Shown here: piece by piece, positions 15,660 through 23,536 of the stretch | Position numbering within the stretch: position 1 is the first letter of the stretch | How the letters are laid out: the number at the start of each line of letters is the position of its first letter | Source of the DNA: DATAFF01 sp036257595 | GTDB lineage: Bacteria > Pseudomonadota > Alphaproteobacteria > Rhizobiales > Aestuariivirgaceae | DNA length: 31,802 nucleotides | Assembly: GCA_036257595.1 (NCBI GenBank) | Contig: DATAFF010000132.1 | Location: 1 to 31,802 of the forward strand | Direction of reading: 5' to 3' | The notes under the pieces: model-generated | The model's database searches: none | Told to the model about the DNA's origin: nothing | Seen by the model: the letters and a program-made list of their open reading frames with translations, nothing else | Program-made: the position numbers and the translations under genes

Positions 15660-17006
15660 ATGAGACTTTATCCTGCGACGGCTTATGATTTCCTAAGGTC
15701 CGTCGACAGCCATTGGGAAGCAACTGCGCCGCCGCTGGGACAATCGCTCGCACCGCTGCGTAGCGCAATCGACGCCGATGCAGCGATCATTGGTGCGGGC
15801 TATACCGGCCTTCATGCCGCTTACCGGCTGGCCAAGATCCATGGCATGCAGGTGGTCGTGCTGGAGGCCGCCACGCCAGGCTGGGGTGCCTCGGGCCGCA
15901 ATGGCGGGTTCTGCTGCGTCGGATCGGCGAAACTTTCCTACGCGGCAATGCTCAGGAAACACGGCCATGCCGCGACCCGCGAGTTCTTCGACGCGCAGCT
16001 CGACGCCGTGTCCTATGTCGATGATTTCATCAGTGCTCACGCCATCGATGCCGAGCGCAGCGGCAGCGGCGAGTTCCAGCTCGCCCATCGCGCCTGGGCG
16101 ATGGACGAGCTCAAGGCCGAGCACGATCTCCTGGCCGCGGCTTTCGGCTTTCGCACCGAGCTTCTGAAGCGCGATGAGCTTGGCGAGCGCGGGGTGGGTG
16201 GCGCCGAGTTTCACGGTGGGCTGTGGAGCCCGGTTGGCTTCGGGCTCCACCCGCTGCGCTATCTGCGCGGCATCGCCGGCGCAGCGCTCGATGCTGGCGC
16301 GGTGATCCATTCTCGCTCCGAGGTCAAGTCGTGGCGGCAGGTCGGCGGGGTGCATGTTCTGTCGACCTCCGCCGGCGAGGTCAGGGCGAAACGGGTGCTG
16401 CTCGCAACCAACGCCTATAGCGATGACTCGGTGCCGCGCTGGATCGGCGGCAGGTTTCTCCCGGCATTGTCGCGGGTGCTGATCACCCGGCCCCTGACCG
16501 TCGACGAGCGCGCCGCCCAGCGCTGGACGAGCTTCGAGCTCGCCTACGACACCCGCAATCTCGTGCATTATTTCAGGCTCCTGCCGGATGGCCGCTTCCT
16601 GTTCGGCGGTCGCGGCGGCACCGATCTGTCGGCCGGTGGCCTCGAACGGGCCGGGCAGACGCTCCGGGCGCATTTCGAGCGCATGTTCCCGGTGTTCGCT
16701 CATGCCGAAACCGAGCGAAGCTGGTCGGGCCTGGTGTGCCTTTCCTTGCGGCTCGTCCCCTATATCGGCCCGATCGGCCGGATGGGCGGGGCCTATGCCG
16801 CGCTGGCCTATCACGGTAATGGGGTGGCCTTTGGCAGCCTTGCCGGGCGCCTCATCGCTGACGTCATGGCAGGTGTCGAGGGGGCAGAACGGCGGATCCC
16901 GAGGATCACTGCCGGGCCGCTGCGGCGCTTTCCCCTGCCGGCGCTTCGGCGCATCTATCTCAAGGCCGCCTATTCGGGCTACAGCTTGCGGGACGAGCGA
17001 CCGTGA
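15660..17006 (+). CDS. FAD-dependent oxidoreductase, PuuB/DAO family
   Basis: A 448-residue flavoprotein of the D-amino-acid/glycine oxidase (DAO) superfamily. The dinucleotide-binding motif GAGYTG (45-50) starts the FAD domain, followed by E of VVLEA and the WGASGRNGGF segment typical of gamma-glutamylputrescine oxidase (PuuB/OrdL). The C-terminal YHGNGVAFGSLAGRLIAD closes the FAD site. It probably oxidises an amine-bearing small molecule to aldehyde with release of H2O2 and ammonia. The polyamine-type importer 7 kb away supports a polyamine substrate but does not prove it. The ATG at 15660 lacks a good ribosome binding site. It leads a three-gene run with ppk2 18 bases behind. Confidence 0.85.
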   Translation: MRLYPATAYDFLRSVDSHWEATAPPLGQSLAPLRSAIDADAAIIGAGYTGLHAAYRLAKIHGMQVVVLEAATPGWGASGRNGGFCCVGSAKLSYAAMLRKHGHAATREFFDAQLDAVSYVDDFISAHAIDAERSGSGEFQLAHRAWAMDELKAEHDLLAAAFGFRTELLKRDELGERGVGGAEFHGGLWSPVGFGLHPLRYLRGIAGAALDAGAVIHSRSEVKSWRQVGGVHVLSTSAGEVRAKRVLLATNAYSDDSVPRWIGGRFLPALSRVLITRPLTVDERAAQRWTSFELAYDTRNLVHYFRLLPDGRFLFGGRGGTDLSAGGLERAGQTLRAHFERMFPVFAHAETERSWSGLVCLSLRLVPYIGPIGRMGGAYAALAYHGNGVAFGSLAGRLIADVMAGVEGAERRIPRITAGPLRRFPLPALRRIYLKAAYSGYSLRDERP

Positions 17007-17024
17007 CGACGAGGAGGGCAGCCC

Positions 17025-17906
17025 ATGCCGGCTGAAACGACGGTAGTTGACCCACCGGAAGCACTCTATTCGCTCGATTTCGAGGCTCTGCCGCCGGAAA
17101 TTGCCGCGCGCGCTTTCCCGCATGGACCTTATGCCAAGAGCAAGCCGATCGAGGACAAGAAATACGAGAAGCGGTTGCGGCGCCTCCAGATCGAGCTGGT
17201 GAAGCTGCAGCATTGGGTCGAGGCCAAGGGGGAACGCATCGTGATCCTGTTCGAGGGGCGCGACGCGGCCGGCAAGGGCGGCTGCATCAGCCGGTTCACC
17301 CAATATCTCAACCCGCGTCAGCTGCAGGTGGCGGCGCTCGCCAAGCCCACCGAGACCGAACGCAATCAATGGTATTTTCAGCGCTATGTCGCTCATCTGC
17401 CGGCCAAGGGCACCATGACGCTGTTCGATCGCTCTTGGTACAACCGCGCTGGCGTGGAAAGGGTAATGGGGTTCTGCGGCCCGGGCGAAGTGGCCCTGTT
17501 CTTCAAGGAGGTGCCGGCCTTCGAGGCGATGCTGGTGCGCGACGGTATCCGCCTGTTCAAATTCTGGCTGACCGTCAGCCGCGACGAGCAGCTGAAGCGT
17601 TTCTACGAACGCAAGACCGACATTCTCAAGAGCTGGAAATTGTCGCCCGTTGACTTCGCGGCGGTCGGCAAATGGCACGATTTCACCACGGCCATCGCCG
17701 ACATCTTTCGCCGGACCGACACGTCAGACGCCCACTGGACAGTGATCGACGCCAATGATCAGCGCCGCGCGCGGCTGCAATGCATGAAGGTCGTTCTGTC
17801 GGCTTTCGCCTATGACCACAAGGACGAGGACGCCGTCGGTACCGTCGATCCCGAACTGGTGACCACCGGTCTTGGTTACCTCGAGCGAAAAACGGTGCGG
17901 TGGTGA
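17025..17906 (+). CDS. ppk2: Polyphosphate kinase 2 (PPK2)
   Basis: A 293-residue cytoplasmic kinase that moves phosphate between polyphosphate and nucleotides. Walker A is FEGRDAAGKGG (76-86), the lid and Walker B region is LFDRSWYNRAGVERVMGFC (133-151), and the single-domain length fits the one-domain PPK2 group (mainly NDP to NTP). The basic N-terminal segment KKYEKRLRRLQIELVKLQHWV is the family's standard entry helix. GAGGAGGG precedes the ATG at 17025. Its TGA (17904-17906) overlaps the first ATG of the next gene by one base, so translation is coupled. Confidence 0.93.
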   Translation: MPAETTVVDPPEALYSLDFEALPPEIAARAFPHGPYAKSKPIEDKKYEKRLRRLQIELVKLQHWVEAKGERIVILFEGRDAAGKGGCISRFTQYLNPRQLQVAALAKPTETERNQWYFQRYVAHLPAKGTMTLFDRSWYNRAGVERVMGFCGPGEVALFFKEVPAFEAMLVRDGIRLFKFWLTVSRDEQLKRFYERKTDILKSWKLSPVDFAAVGKWHDFTTAIADIFRRTDTSDAHWTVIDANDQRRARLQCMKVVLSAFAYDHKDEDAVGTVDPELVTTGLGYLERKTVRW

Positions 17907-17935
17907 TGATGATGGTGATGATGATGATGATGATG
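17900..17935 (+). repeat. ATG/GTG triplet microsatellite at a start site
   Basis: Twelve consecutive triplets, all ATG or GTG, cover the end of ppk2 and the start of the sugar dehydrogenase gene. Changes in copy number would keep the frame of the downstream gene while altering the number of candidate start codons and the length of the Met run before the signal peptide. Confidence 0.85.
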
Positions 17936-19072
17936 CGGATCATGTGGCGGACCGCCTTGCTTGTTGCACTTGTCATGCTCGGCGCGGCGCCGGCGCGCTC
18001 CGACACCGTGAGCTCCGAGGCGGCGCGCTTCACCGTCGAGGAAGTCGCCACCGGTCTCGAGCATCCCTGGGGCTTGGCTGTTCTCGATGATGGCCGAATG
18101 CTGGTCACCGAGAAGCCGGGACGACTGAGGATGATCGGCAAGGATGGGAAGGTCGGACCGCCGATCAAAGGGGTGCCGGAGGTTGACAGCCGGGGTCAGG
18201 GCGGGCTGCTCGATGTCGCCCTCGACCCGGAGTTTGCGAGCAACCGATTGATCTATCTAACCTTTTCTCAGCCGGACGGCAGCGGCAGAAACGGTACGGC
18301 AGCGTTGCGCGGCCGGTTGTCCGACGACGCAATGGCACTCGTCGACCCGACCATCATCTTCGCCCAGAAGCCGAAGGTCACAAGCACCGGCCACTATGGC
18401 TCGCGGCTGGTGTTCGATGGCTCGGGCAACCTCTTCGTCACCATGGGCGAGCGTCAGCAGGAGCGCTTCAGGGGCCAGGCGCAGGACCTCGGTTCGCATC
18501 TCGGCAAGGTGGTGCGGATCCGCCCCGACGGCAGTGTTCCGGCCGGCAATCCATTCGCGTCGAAGGCCGGTGCCTTGCCGGAGATCTGGACTTATGGCCA
18601 CCGCAACGTTCAGGCGGCGGCCATCAATCCGGCGAGCGGCGAGCTGTGGACCATCGAGCACGGCCCGCGCGGCGGCGATGAGGTCAATATCGATCGCCCT
18701 GGCCTGAATTTCGGCTGGCCGCTCGTGTCCTATGGGATCAATTACGATGGATCGCCCGTCAACAAGGGCGCCAGGACCATGGCTGGAGTGACGCCACCGA
18801 TCTATCAATGGACGCCTGTGATCGCGCCATCAGGCATGATTTTTTATTCCGGCGCGGCATTTCCCGGCTGGCAGGGCAATCTATTCGTAGGCGGTCTGGC
18901 GGCGGGGGCGTTGGTGCGCCTGGTGCTCGATGGTGACCGGATCTCTCATGAGGAGCGGCTGCTTGGCAGCCGAGGGGAACGCATTCGCGACGTTGCTCAG
19001 GCGCCTGACGGCAGCCTGTTGGTGATCACTGACGAGAGCAACGGCAAAGTAGTGCGGCTGGCGCCGGGTTGA
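17906..19072 (+). CDS. PQQ-dependent aldose-type sugar dehydrogenase (soluble, exported)
   Basis: About 388 residues with the six-bladed propeller of the YliI/Asd soluble aldose dehydrogenase family, which oxidises sugars in the periplasm with PQQ. Key stretches are HPWGLAVLDDGRMLVTEK, TGHYGSRLVF, YGHRNVQ, TIEHGPRGGDEVN and NFGWP. A Sec signal (IMWRTALLVALVMLGAAPARS) follows a run of Met codons: the start lies in a microsatellite of ATG/GTG triplets (17900-17935), so any of the ATGs from 17906 to 17942 could be used. 17906 is listed because it overlaps the ppk2 stop. Calcium and PQQ sites cannot be checked residue by residue here. Confidence 0.88.
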   Translation: MMMVMMMMMMRIMWRTALLVALVMLGAAPARSDTVSSEAARFTVEEVATGLEHPWGLAVLDDGRMLVTEKPGRLRMIGKDGKVGPPIKGVPEVDSRGQGGLLDVALDPEFASNRLIYLTFSQPDGSGRNGTAALRGRLSDDAMALVDPTIIFAQKPKVTSTGHYGSRLVFDGSGNLFVTMGERQQERFRGQAQDLGSHLGKVVRIRPDGSVPAGNPFASKAGALPEIWTYGHRNVQAAAINPASGELWTIEHGPRGGDEVNIDRPGLNFGWPLVSYGINYDGSPVNKGARTMAGVTPPIYQWTPVIAPSGMIFYSGAAFPGWQGNLFVGGLAAGALVRLVLDGDRISHEERLLGSRGERIRDVAQAPDGSLLVITDESNGKVVRLAPG

Positions 19073-19093
19073 GCGCCAGCCGCCGCAATCTGA

Positions 19094-19459
19094 CTAGGCC
19101 GGTTGGCCGTTATTGTCGAAGGTCCCCTTTCGCTCCTTCATGAACCGGTCGAACTCCTCCCGGTCGCGGGCTTCGCGAAGGCGCCGGACAAAGGCGGCAA
19201 ACTCGGCCTGCTCGCGCGCCAGGCGCTCCAGGGTCTCGGCCCGATAGGCATCGAACGCCGCATTCCCGGACGAGCGCTGCGGGAAGCTGATACCCTTGAG
19301 CTGCGAGAAGCCGTTCTTGAGCAGCTCGTCAATGCTTCCGCCCAACAGGATGTAAGCGATGGCGGCGATGCCCAGCGGCCACCAGGCTGCAAAGCCCAGC
19401 ACGACGGTGGCGACGTTGATCGGCGTCCAGCGCGCAGTGCGGGTTGCGACAGTGTTCAT
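19094..19459 (-). CDS. DUF2852 membrane protein
   Basis: A 121-residue protein matching DUF2852, an alphaproteobacterial family. One or two membrane-spanning stretches (VATVVLGFAAWWPLGIAAIAYILL, about residues 17-41) precede a charged helical tail: AFDAYRAETLERL, then EEFDRFMKER. The ATG at 19459 follows GGAGG; the frame continues upstream to 19528 without a ribosome binding site. Its 3' end is convergent with the sugar dehydrogenase, 21 bases apart. Function of the family is unknown. Confidence 0.82.
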   Translation of the reverse strand: MNTVATRTARWTPINVATVVLGFAAWWPLGIAAIAYILLGGSIDELLKNGFSQLKGISFPQRSSGNAAFDAYRAETLERLAREQAEFAAFVRRLREARDREEFDRFMKERKGTFDNNGQPA

Positions 19460-19584
19460 CAGCGAGTGCCTCCGATGTAGAGTTCTTGTCAAAAAACGAT
19501 ACGGTCGCGATATGGTGATCGCCGGCACCGCTTCAAGGGAGGCGAGGCTGGCAAGGAGCCACCCCGGGGGAGTAGAATTGCGGC

Positions 19585-20574
19585 ATGGACCCGTCGCTCA
19601 AGCCACCTGCCTTTTCCGATATTGCTGCGGCTCGCAAGCGGCTGGAGGGCTATGCCGTGCGCACGCCGCTATTGAGCTCTCCGGCGCTGGACGCCTCCTG
19701 CGGCGGCCGCATCCTCGTCAAGGCGGAGTGCCTGCAGCGCACCGGCTCCTTCAAGTTTCGCGGAGCGTGGAATTTCATCTCACAATTGCCGGAAGAGGCC
19801 AGGACGGCCGGAGTGGTCGCATATTCCTCGGGCAACCATGCCCAGGGCGTGGCGGCCGCGGCGGCATTGCGTGGGCTGCCCGCCGTCATCGTGATGCCGG
19901 AGGATGCTCCCGAGATCAAGAAGGCCAATACCCGCTCCTATGGGGCGGAGCTGGTGACCTATGACCGCCAGGCCCAGTCGCGCGAGGAGATTGCCAGGGC
20001 GATCGCCCGCGAGCGTGGCGCGGTGCTGGTTCCGCCCTATGAGCACCCCTGGATCGTTGCTGGCCAGGGAACGGTCGGGGCGGAGATCGCCGAGGACGCC
20101 GCCACTCTCGGTCTCACCATCGATCAGGCGATTGCTTGTGCCAGTGGCGGCGGCCTCACCGCCGGGATCGCGCTCGCACTCGAGACGCTGTCGCCCGGGA
20201 CCGAGATCTACACGGCCGAGCCCGAGCAGTTCGATGACCACCGTCGCTCGATTGCCTCCGGCCGGCGCGAGCGCAATGCGGTGCGCACCGGCTCGATCTG
20301 CGATGCCCTGCTGTCGCCGGAGCCCGGCGAGTTCACCTTCTCGATCAATCGCGACCGCTTGAAGGGCGGACTAGCGGCAAGCGATGAAGAGGTCATGGCG
20401 GCGATGCGCTTCGCCTTCGAGACTTTCAAGATCGTTGTCGAGCCGGGCGGCGCCGTTGCGCTCGCCGCGGTGCTGGCCGGTCGCATCGCAACGCGCGACC
20501 GTACCATCGCGGTGGTGGTGTCCGGCGGAAATGCCGACCCGGCGACTTTCGCCGACATCCTCAGGGCAGCGTAG
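19585..20574 (+). CDS. PLP-dependent threonine/serine dehydratase-like enzyme
   Basis: A 329-residue fold-type II PLP enzyme. The PLP lysine is Lys57 in GSFKFRGA, the phosphate-binding loop is ASGGGLTAG, and SSGNHAQGVA is the substrate loop. There is no C-terminal ACT domain, so feedback control as in biosynthetic IlvA is unlikely; a catabolic threonine/serine dehydratase or serine racemase-like role fits. GGGGGAG precedes the ATG at 19585. The last 14 bases overlap the end of the convergent gene on the other strand. Nearby D-amino-acid genes make racemase or D-serine-related activity worth considering. Confidence 0.87.
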   Translation: MDPSLKPPAFSDIAAARKRLEGYAVRTPLLSSPALDASCGGRILVKAECLQRTGSFKFRGAWNFISQLPEEARTAGVVAYSSGNHAQGVAAAAALRGLPAVIVMPEDAPEIKKANTRSYGAELVTYDRQAQSREEIARAIARERGAVLVPPYEHPWIVAGQGTVGAEIAEDAATLGLTIDQAIACASGGGLTAGIALALETLSPGTEIYTAEPEQFDDHRRSIASGRRERNAVRTGSICDALLSPEPGEFTFSINRDRLKGGLAASDEEVMAAMRFAFETFKIVVEPGGAVALAAVLAGRIATRDRTIAVVVSGGNADPATFADILRAA

Positions 20575-21157
20575 TGCGCTCAGGCGGCGCCTCGTCCTCT
20601 TCCCGCCGCTCGTCGGCGAGCGGGATGGCGGTGTCGCGCGACGAAGCGCGGCGGATGACGATGATGCGTTTGCGATCCTTCAGCGTCCCGGTCATCGGCG
20701 TGACCACCGGCAGACCGCTTGACGGTTTTCCCGGCGGCGCAAACAGTTCTTCATCCTCGATGAAATAGCGCAGATTCCGGGCATCGATCGCCACCGGCTC
20801 CGATGAACGATCGGGGTCCTGCTGCGGCGAGTCCGGAAGGATCGATTTGAGGCCGGCCTGGAGCTGGTTGAACTGGGCTATCGCTTCGGCGCGCTTGTCG
20901 GCATCGCCGACCGGCATGGCGGGGCGCACTGCTGGCCGACTGCCGATGCCCTCATATGGTGGATAGGGCAGAGCTGGAGCCGGATGCTCGCGGATCGCTG
21001 CCTCGATGCGGTGCATGGCGTCCATCAGCTCGGTCACGGTGTCGAGTCCGCGGCGCCGCGAATATTCGGCGAGGAACCATCGGCCCCGCGGGGATTCCAT
21101 CACCGCCGACTCGATACTCTCGTAATCGCTGTCGTTCAACGCCTGTTCCACGCCCAT
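20561..21157 (-). CDS. Conserved alphaproteobacterial hypothetical protein
   Basis: A 198-residue soluble, charged protein. The N-terminal block DYESIESAVMESPRGRWFLAEYSRR is a signature I associate with a conserved alphaproteobacterial family of unknown function. It is followed by a helical segment (TELMDAMHRIEAAI), a Pro-rich linker and a C-terminal part with RNLRYFIEDEELF and KRIIVIRR. No enzymatic motif is visible. The ATG at 21157 has AGGG just upstream; 21166 and 21196 are alternative starts. The stop overlaps the convergent dehydratase gene. Confidence 0.7.
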   Translation of the reverse strand: MGVEQALNDSDYESIESAVMESPRGRWFLAEYSRRRGLDTVTELMDAMHRIEAAIREHPAPALPYPPYEGIGSRPAVRPAMPVGDADKRAEAIAQFNQLQAGLKSILPDSPQQDPDRSSEPVAIDARNLRYFIEDEELFAPPGKPSSGLPVVTPMTGTLKDRKRIIVIRRASSRDTAIPLADERREEDEAPPERTTLP

Positions 21158-21254
21158 GACCCTCATCCCGTCGCCCCGCGCCCTCGAAGCAGGCATGATG
21201 ATTGGCGAAACAGGTTAGCGAATGGTTGAGGGTTAGACCCGACAGCATCATGTT

Positions 21255-22235
21255 CTAGCCCCAAAGCTCCGGCGGTGGCGGGTTCATGATGCTGCCGTCA
21301 TAGCGAATCGCCGGAATACGGTCGCGCTGCAGCAGCAATGGACCGTCGAGATCGACATAGTCGGCGCGCTGGGCGATCAGGAACGCCGGTGCCATGGCGA
21401 GCGATGTTGCCACCATGCAGCCGACCATCACCCTCATGTCGCGCGCTGCTGCGGCAGTGGCGAGCGCCAATGCGCCCGTGAGACCGCCGGTCTTGTCGAG
21501 CTTGATATTGACTGCGTCGTAGCGATCGGCGAGGGCCGTTATGTCCGATGCCACGTGGATCGATTCATCGGCGCAGACCGCAACCGGACGCCTGACCGAA
21601 GCGAGGGCCGCATCCCGCCCGGCGGGCAGCGGCTGCTCGATGAGCTCGACCCCATGCTCGGCGCAGGCCGCGAACATCGCCGGCAGCGCCGCCTCGTCCC
21701 AACCTTCATTGGCATCGACGATCAGCCGCGACGCCGGCGCATTGCGGCGCACCGCCGCCAGGCGCTCGCGGTCCTCCGGCCCGCCAAGCTTCAGCTTGAG
21801 AAGCGGGCGGCTGGCCGCGGCCCCCGCTGCCTCACCCATGGCAGCGGGGTCGGCGAGGCTCAGCGTGTAGGCAGTGATCAGGGGTCGAGGCTCGGCAAGT
21901 CCGGCCAGCTGCCAAGCCGGCCTGCCGGCCCGCTTTGCCTCAAGATCCCACAACGCGCAATCGAGCGCGTTGCGGGCGGCGCTGGCCTGGATGAGGGCTG
22001 GCACCTTCTCGCGATCGATATTCGCCTCGATGGCAGCCCGTGCAGCCTCGAGCTCGGCCAGCACGCCGTCGACCGACTCGCCATAGCGGGCATAGGGCAC
22101 GCACTCGCCGCGGCCGACGACACCATCCTGCTCGAGCATTACCGTCACCACCTCGGCGGTGCTCTTGGATCCCCGGGCAATGGTGAAGATGGCGGCAAGC
22201 GGCCAGGTTTCGCGGGCGATGATGAGGTGGGGCAT
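21255..22235 (-). CDS. dgcA: N-acetyl-D-glutamate racemase DgcA (enolase-superfamily epimerase)
   Basis: A 326-residue enolase-superfamily enzyme of the dipeptide-epimerase group. The catalytic set is present: the K-x-K of LKLKLGG, metal ligands Asp (VDANE), Glu (ELIEQPL) and Asp (CADES), and the second lysine in NIKLDKTGG. Dipeptide epimerases usually act on L-Ala-D/L-Glu. Next to a DgcN gene, as here, the enzyme is better read as DgcA, which racemises N-acetyl-D-glutamate after DgcN acetylates it. The ATG at 22235 lies two bases after the dgcN stop; the longer open frame is a shadow. Confidence 0.85.
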   Translation of the reverse strand: MPHLIIARETWPLAAIFTIARGSKSTAEVVTVMLEQDGVVGRGECVPYARYGESVDGVLAELEAARAAIEANIDREKVPALIQASAARNALDCALWDLEAKRAGRPAWQLAGLAEPRPLITAYTLSLADPAAMGEAAGAAASRPLLKLKLGGPEDRERLAAVRRNAPASRLIVDANEGWDEAALPAMFAACAEHGVELIEQPLPAGRDAALASVRRPVAVCADESIHVASDITALADRYDAVNIKLDKTGGLTGALALATAAAARDMRVMVGCMVATSLAMAPAFLIAQRADYVDLDGPLLLQRDRIPAIRYDGSIMNPPPPELWG

Positions 22236-22237
22236 GA

Positions 22238-23248
22238 TCAAACCGGGAATCGTTGCTCCAGGGCATCGACCAACGGCGCGACACCAGTGCGGATCGGATC
22301 GACGCAAGCGAGCCCGTGGGCCTTTCCGGTGGCGGCGAGGACAGCGCGGGCCGCCGCTTCGTCGAGCGCTTCGGTATTCACCGCGATGCCGATGCATTGG
22401 ATGGCCTGGTTGGTCAGGCGGCCGGCCTTGATGGTGGCGTCGATGACCTCCTGAATCGTCGGCAGGGGATGCTCGACGCCGCGCATCTTGCGCCGGGTCG
22501 GCTCATGGCAGACAACGAAAGCGTCGGGCTGCGAGCCATGGAGCAGGCCAAGAGTGACCCCCGCGAAGGAGGGGTGGAACAGCGAGCCCTGGCCCTCGAC
22601 CACGTCCCAGTGATCGGGAGCGTTGGACGGCGTCAGCCACTCTGCGGCGCCCGAGATGAAGTCGGCCACCACTGCATCGATGGCGACCCCTCGGCCGGAG
22701 ATGAAGATCCCGGTCTGTCCGGTTGCCCTGAAATCCGCCTTGTAGCCCCTCGCGATCATTTCTCGCTCCAGCGCCAGGGCAGTGTACTTCTTGCCCACCG
22801 AGCAATCGGTCCCGACGGTCAGCAGCCGACGGCCTGGACGCTTGATCCCCTTGCCGGTGGCAAAGGTCATCGCGGAATGGCGAACGTCGAACAGCTGCCG
22901 CTGATGCTTCTCGGCGGCTTCGGCAATTTCCGGCACCGAGGCGAGGCGGGTGTGGAGGCCCGTCGCGACATCGAGCCCCGCGGCCAGCGCGGCGATGATC
23001 TCGCGCGTCCAGTGCCGCGGCAGGATGCCACCGGCATTGGCGACGCCGACAATCATCGTCCTGGCGCCGCGTCTCTTCGCGTCGGCAATGGTCAGGTCGG
23101 CGAGGCCGCAATCGGCCTTGCAGCCGTCAAGCCGCAGCTGGCCGACACACCAATCGGGACGCCAATCGACGATTCCCTGCGCCGTCTTGGCTGCGAGCTG
23201 GTCGGGTACGTCACCAAGAAAGAGGAGATAGGGTCTGTCGATTTGCAT
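22238..23248 (-). CDS. dgcN: D-glutamate N-acetyltransferase DgcN (DUF1611)
   Basis: A 336-residue DUF1611 protein. The N-terminal Rossmann-like part (YLLFLGDVPD, ARTMIVGVANAGG) precedes a P-loop-like LTVGTDCSVGKKYTALALEREM and a C-terminal part with VVEGQGSLFHPSFAGVTLGLLHG, all hallmarks of the family. In marine bacteria the DgcN-DgcA pair degrades D-glutamate by acetylation then racemisation; the same gene pair here is an operon. The ATG at 23248 has no strong ribosome binding site but opens on the family's usual start. Upstream is a repeat-rich 288-base region. Confidence 0.87.
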   Translation of the reverse strand: MQIDRPYLLFLGDVPDQLAAKTAQGIVDWRPDWCVGQLRLDGCKADCGLADLTIADAKRRGARTMIVGVANAGGILPRHWTREIIAALAAGLDVATGLHTRLASVPEIAEAAEKHQRQLFDVRHSAMTFATGKGIKRPGRRLLTVGTDCSVGKKYTALALEREMIARGYKADFRATGQTGIFISGRGVAIDAVVADFISGAAEWLTPSNAPDHWDVVEGQGSLFHPSFAGVTLGLLHGSQPDAFVVCHEPTRRKMRGVEHPLPTIQEVIDATIKAGRLTNQAIQCIGIAVNTEALDEAAARAVLAATGKAHGLACVDPIRTGVAPLVDALEQRFPV

Positions 23249-23322
23249 GGCGGTTCGGGCGAGACGCAGAGGACGGAGCTTCTTTCCCTACCAGTTTCCA
23301 TTCTTGCCGCGAAGTGGGAAGG

Positions 23323-23367
23323 TAGGCAGCAGGCGGTAGGGAAGATCTCTACTCAGGGCCTGCTGCC
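23323..23367. repeat. Heptamer inverted array B1
   Basis: Units TAGGCAG, CAGGCGG and TAGGGAA (23323-23343) at a 7-bp period. GGCAGCAGGC (23325-23334) pairs perfectly with GCCTGCTGCC (23358-23367) across 23 bases. The unit is that of arrays A and B2. It lies 75 bases upstream of dgcN, so it may sit in the dgcN leader or end a transcript coming from the giant gene. Confidence 0.7.
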
Positions 23368-23412
23368 GGTTCGAAACCATTTAGCCCCGATCGTAAGCGC
23401 GCCGGCCTCCTC

Positions 23413-23470
23413 TTACTCCCTTCTCCCCCGTTCGCGGGGAGAAGGTGCCCCGGAGGAGCGGATAAGGGGG
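23413..23470. repeat. RIME-like palindromic intergenic repeat
   Basis: CCTTCTCCCC (23419-23428) pairs with GGGGAGAAGG (23436-23445) around a seven-base loop, followed by GTGCCCCGGAGGAGCGGATAA and a G-run. This resembles the RIME-type palindromic elements spread between genes in Rhizobiales. It lies between heptamer arrays B1 and B2. Confidence 0.65.
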
Positions 23471-23475
23471 CAAAT

Positions 23476-23534
23476 CAGGCAGTAGCCGTTAGGCAGGGCG
23501 TACAACGCAGATCACTGCCTGTTGCCTACCGCCC
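23476..23534. repeat. Heptamer inverted array B2
   Basis: Units AGGCAGT, AGCCGTT and AGGCAGG (23477-23497) face ACTGCCT, GTTGCCT and ACCGCCC (23514-23534). CAGGCAGT (23476-23483) pairs perfectly with ACTGCCTG (23514-23521) across 30 bases. The right array ends two bases before the stop codon of the giant coiled-coil gene (23537-23539), where a terminator would lie. Confidence 0.72.
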
Positions 23535-23536
23535 TC

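Noticed and set aside
15693..17678. A 661-codon minus-strand open frame across the oxidoreductase and ppk2
   Set aside because: It is a high-GC shadow; both plus-strand genes have clear motifs and ribosome binding context.
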